Shown here: positions 62,134 through 64,000 of the stretch, piece by piece
How the letters are laid out: the number at the start of each line of letters is the position of its first letter
How positions within the stretch are numbered: position 1 is the stretch's first letter
Assembly (NCBI GenBank): GCA_044432725.1
Contig: JAWXUL010000003.1
Coordinates: 62,001-126,000 of the forward strand
Length of the DNA: 64,000 nucleotides
Direction of reading: 5' to 3'
From: JAWXUK01 sp044432725
GTDB taxonomy: Bacteria; Bacillota; Clostridia; Oscillospirales; Oscillospiraceae
Program-made: the position numbers and the translations under genes
The notes under the pieces: model-generated
What the model was told of the DNA's origin: nothing
What the model saw: the letters and a program-made list of their open reading frames with translations, nothing else
The model's database searches: none

Positions 62134-64000
62134 TATCTATCCCTGCCCCCAATTCTGTAAACCACAAAACCTTGCTTGCCACTTCTTTTCCTGTCATACG
62201 TGCCAAGGCTTTCCCGTAAACCAGCATTTGATTTTTATGCTCTTCTCCCTTTTCTGCCAGACTAGACTTCTTCACTTTATCGCTTTTAAAGTCCACAATG
62301 ACAATCTGGTCCTTCTCATTCAAATACCAAAGATCCACCACCCCTTGGAGCAGTAACTCCTCTTCGCTCTCTTCTCCCAACTCTGTCCCAGAAATCAGCA
62401 AAGAAAAACGACACTCTTGGGAACAACAAGAAGACGCTCTCGCCCCTTGCCCCCAAGATGACTGGAGAAACTTTTCGATCTTCTCCACAGAAATGACGTC
62501 AAATTGTCTCTGAGACAATTTCCCTTCTGCCAATAAACGTTCTTTCACCTCTGTTAAATGTGGGAGAGAGCAATCTAAATCAGGAGATATCTTTAAAAAT
62601 TCAAGATAGGCGTGAACAGCTGTCCCTCTCTCTGCCGCTGTCATTGGGGCTTCCTCTTGGGCAAATCTTGGTTGACGTGGCTGAACAAAACCTTTCTTTT
62701 CTATTTCTGTGCTATCTAAGTCAATTTCAGGCACTGGGAGGAAGATACTCTCCCCATCCTCATCTTCCAAAATCTTTCGTCCTTTGGTTTGGGTCGCTGT
62801 GATTTTCGAAGTCGTCCATGTGGCAGGCAGATGTTCATATTGCCAATCAAATTGCTCTTTGCACGACGCTATCAGGTGGCTGAAGTCTTTCTCCACGGCT
62901 TCCTCACCCTCGGAAAGGACCTCTGCCGCCCCATCTTCAAAGACCACTGTCTCCCAATCCCATGCCTCTGCCCCCTCTTCCTCTGCGAAGAAGTAAGCCA
63001 TGAAAATCTCTCCCAGAGACCTCATTTCTTTGAATTTCGACCCGTTCAATGCCTCTTTTCCTGACATTTTTTCTATTTCCTCTGTGGCATTGTCCAATGT
63101 ATCCACTAAAATCAGCTTCTCTCTGGCACGAGTCATTGCCACATAAAGAATCCGTAGCTCTTCTGAATAAGACTCTCCACGAAGCTGTTCTTTGATTATC
63201 TCATGGGGTAAATTATCAATTTTATTATTTTTCTTTGGATCGTAATCCATCATCCCGATGCCATATTTTTGATGGAACAACACAGCACCTCTGGTATCCT
63301 TCAAGTTCACACCTCGAAACAGTCCACCTAAAATCACCACAGGTTTTTCTAATCCCTTGGATTTGTGAATACTATGAAGCAAAACAGCCTGACCTTCTCC
63401 TGTTTTCCCCACTGGACTTGTCATCTCGCCTTCTTCTTGCAAGTGCAAAACCTGTTGCAACGCTGTAAACAACAGCCCTCCAGCGTCGGCTTCTCCCAAT
63501 AATTGATAGAAACCAAGTAAATTCTCTTGCCTTTTTTCTCCCTTGTCCATAGCACCATAAATACTGAGGAAGTGACAACTTTCATACAAATGCCACAACA
63601 AATCCTGTGGACTCATCTCCCGTGATTTTTGTCTGGCACGGTAGAAAAAAGCAAGAAATTCGTCTCTTTTTTGTAGAGCGATGGCAAGGGCTTCTCCCCC
63701 TTCTGGGCGATATTCTGCCTTGGAAAAAATTTGATAAAATCTTCCATATTGACCATGTTTTAGCAAAGCAAGCTCTTCTGCAGAAAAGCCAAACAAAGGG
63801 GATTGTAACACACAAAGAAAAGGCACATCTTGCAAAGGATTATCAATGATTTGAAGCAGTGCCAAGGCAACATTCACCTCTACTGCAGCAAAAATATTCT
63901 CCCCTTGATGACTGTCCAGAGGTACCCCTTGCTCTGCCATTGCTTTGGTGTAATAGGGCACCATTTTGTTCTTGCTTCGCAAAAGAACCATAAAGTCCCC
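62123..64000 (-). CDS. addA: ATP-dependent helicase/nuclease subunit A, C-terminal part
   Basis: UvrD-like helicase plus RecB-type nuclease of the AddAB double-strand-break repair complex. The 5' part lies beyond the window; about 625 codons are visible, beginning in GDFMVLLRS. Helicase motifs SIHKSKGLEKPVVIL near visible residue 215 and EELRILYVAMTRAREKL near 283 are followed by the nuclease domain with AAERGTAVHAYLEFL and IVDFKSDKV. Its stop codon TAA (62125-62123) lies inside one arm of recombination site R, so the protein is unchanged in either orientation. Confidence 0.9.
   Translation of the reverse strand, partial: GDFMVLLRSKNKMVPYYTKAMAEQGVPLDSHQGENIFAAVEVNVALALLQIIDNPLQDVPFLCVLQSPLFGFSAEELALLKHGQYGRFYQIFSKAEYRPEGGEALAIALQKRDEFLAFFYRARQKSREMSPQDLLWHLYESCHFLSIYGAMDKGEKRQENLLGFYQLLGEADAGGLLFTALQQVLHLQEEGEMTSPVGKTGEGQAVLLHSIHKSKGLEKPVVILGGLFRGVNLKDTRGAVLFHQKYGIGMMDYDPKKNNKIDNLPHEIIKEQLRGESYSEELRILYVAMTRAREKLILVDTLDNATEEIEKMSGKEALNGSKFKEMRSLGEIFMAYFFAEEEGAEAWDWETVVFEDGAAEVLSEGEEAVEKDFSHLIASCKEQFDWQYEHLPATWTTSKITATQTKGRKILEDEDGESIFLPVPEIDLDSTEIEKKGFVQPRQPRFAQEEAPMTAAERGTAVHAYLEFLKISPDLDCSLPHLTEVKERLLAEGKLSQRQFDVISVEKIEKFLQSSWGQGARASSCCSQECRFSLLISGTELGEESEEELLLQGVVDLWYLNEKDQIVIVDFKSDKVKKSSLAEKGEEHKNQMLVYGKALARMTGKEVASKVLWFTELGAGIDISP

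Overview
The window comes from a low-GC, Gram-positive, endospore-forming, flagellated anaerobe of the class Clostridia, probably near the Lachnospirales. Support: sporulation genes (spoIVB, ylbJ/spoVV, yqfC, yqfD, a SpoIID-domain protein and both halves of sigG), a group-B-type [FeFe] hydrogenase, a pyruvate formate-lyase activase, formate-tetrahydrofolate ligase, a large flagellin, AAGGAGG-type ribosome binding sites and many TTGACA-17-TATAAT promoters.

Layout. 1-9.3 kb: adenine deaminase (partial), SpoIVB, a mannitol-dehydrogenase-family enzyme, a membrane-bound XRE regulator, GalM, thioredoxin and IleRS. 9.3-14.7 kb: hydrogenase, MurC, RsmA and a DUF624 protein. 14.8-17.8 kb: lysine/DAP operon asd-dapA-dapB. 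18-23.7 kb: SpoIID-like protein, QueA, PflA and a DUF4914 PEPCK-like protein. 23.9-31.1 kb: folate/one-carbon genes (folT, folC, fhs, a small membrane protein, a cyclodeaminase-like protein), then threonine aldolase and CapA. 32.1-37.2 kb: potABCD and an orphan CobJ. 37.3-44 kb: ylbJ and the yqfC-yqfD-phoH-ybeY-era-dinB operon. 44-46.5 kb: a radical SAM protein and a two-OB SSB-like protein. 47-62.1 kb: a block with a lipoprotein, a hydrolase, BioY, a glycosyltransferase, flagellin, a giant coiled-coil protein, four tRNAs and pfkA. 62.1-64 kb: 3' part of addA.

Main discovery: sigG, encoding the forespore sigma factor, is cut in two. Its N-terminal 96 codons lie on the + strand (46709-46996) and the remaining 160 codons on the - strand (62106-61624), about 15.1 kb apart. 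The two break points carry inverted copies of TGCCCATGA. Inverting the 15.1 kb between the central dinucleotides rejoins both halves in frame into a normal 256-residue sigma-G. The four half-sites fit hybrid attL/attR sites of a large serine recombinase: the two non-sigG arms form a near-perfect symmetric attP (18/21 identity), and the two sigG arms form a shorter attB with the TTTCC motif 4 nt nearer the core. This suggests a DNA-inversion switch that keeps sigG off until it is rebuilt, a relative in logic of the skin element in sigK but working by inversion. No recombinase gene lies in the window.

Second discovery: a dispersed family of multi-hairpin repeats with TATAGCAACTTGAA-like inverted ends (copies at 16.5, 31.9, 36.3 and 38.6 kb). 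One sits inside the loop of a terminator, two overlap stop codons, and one supplies the -35 of a sigma-E-like promoter for yqfCD. Smaller items include a BirA box at bioY, an orphan small-RNA transcription unit at 50.5 kb, and structured leaders before folT and asd.
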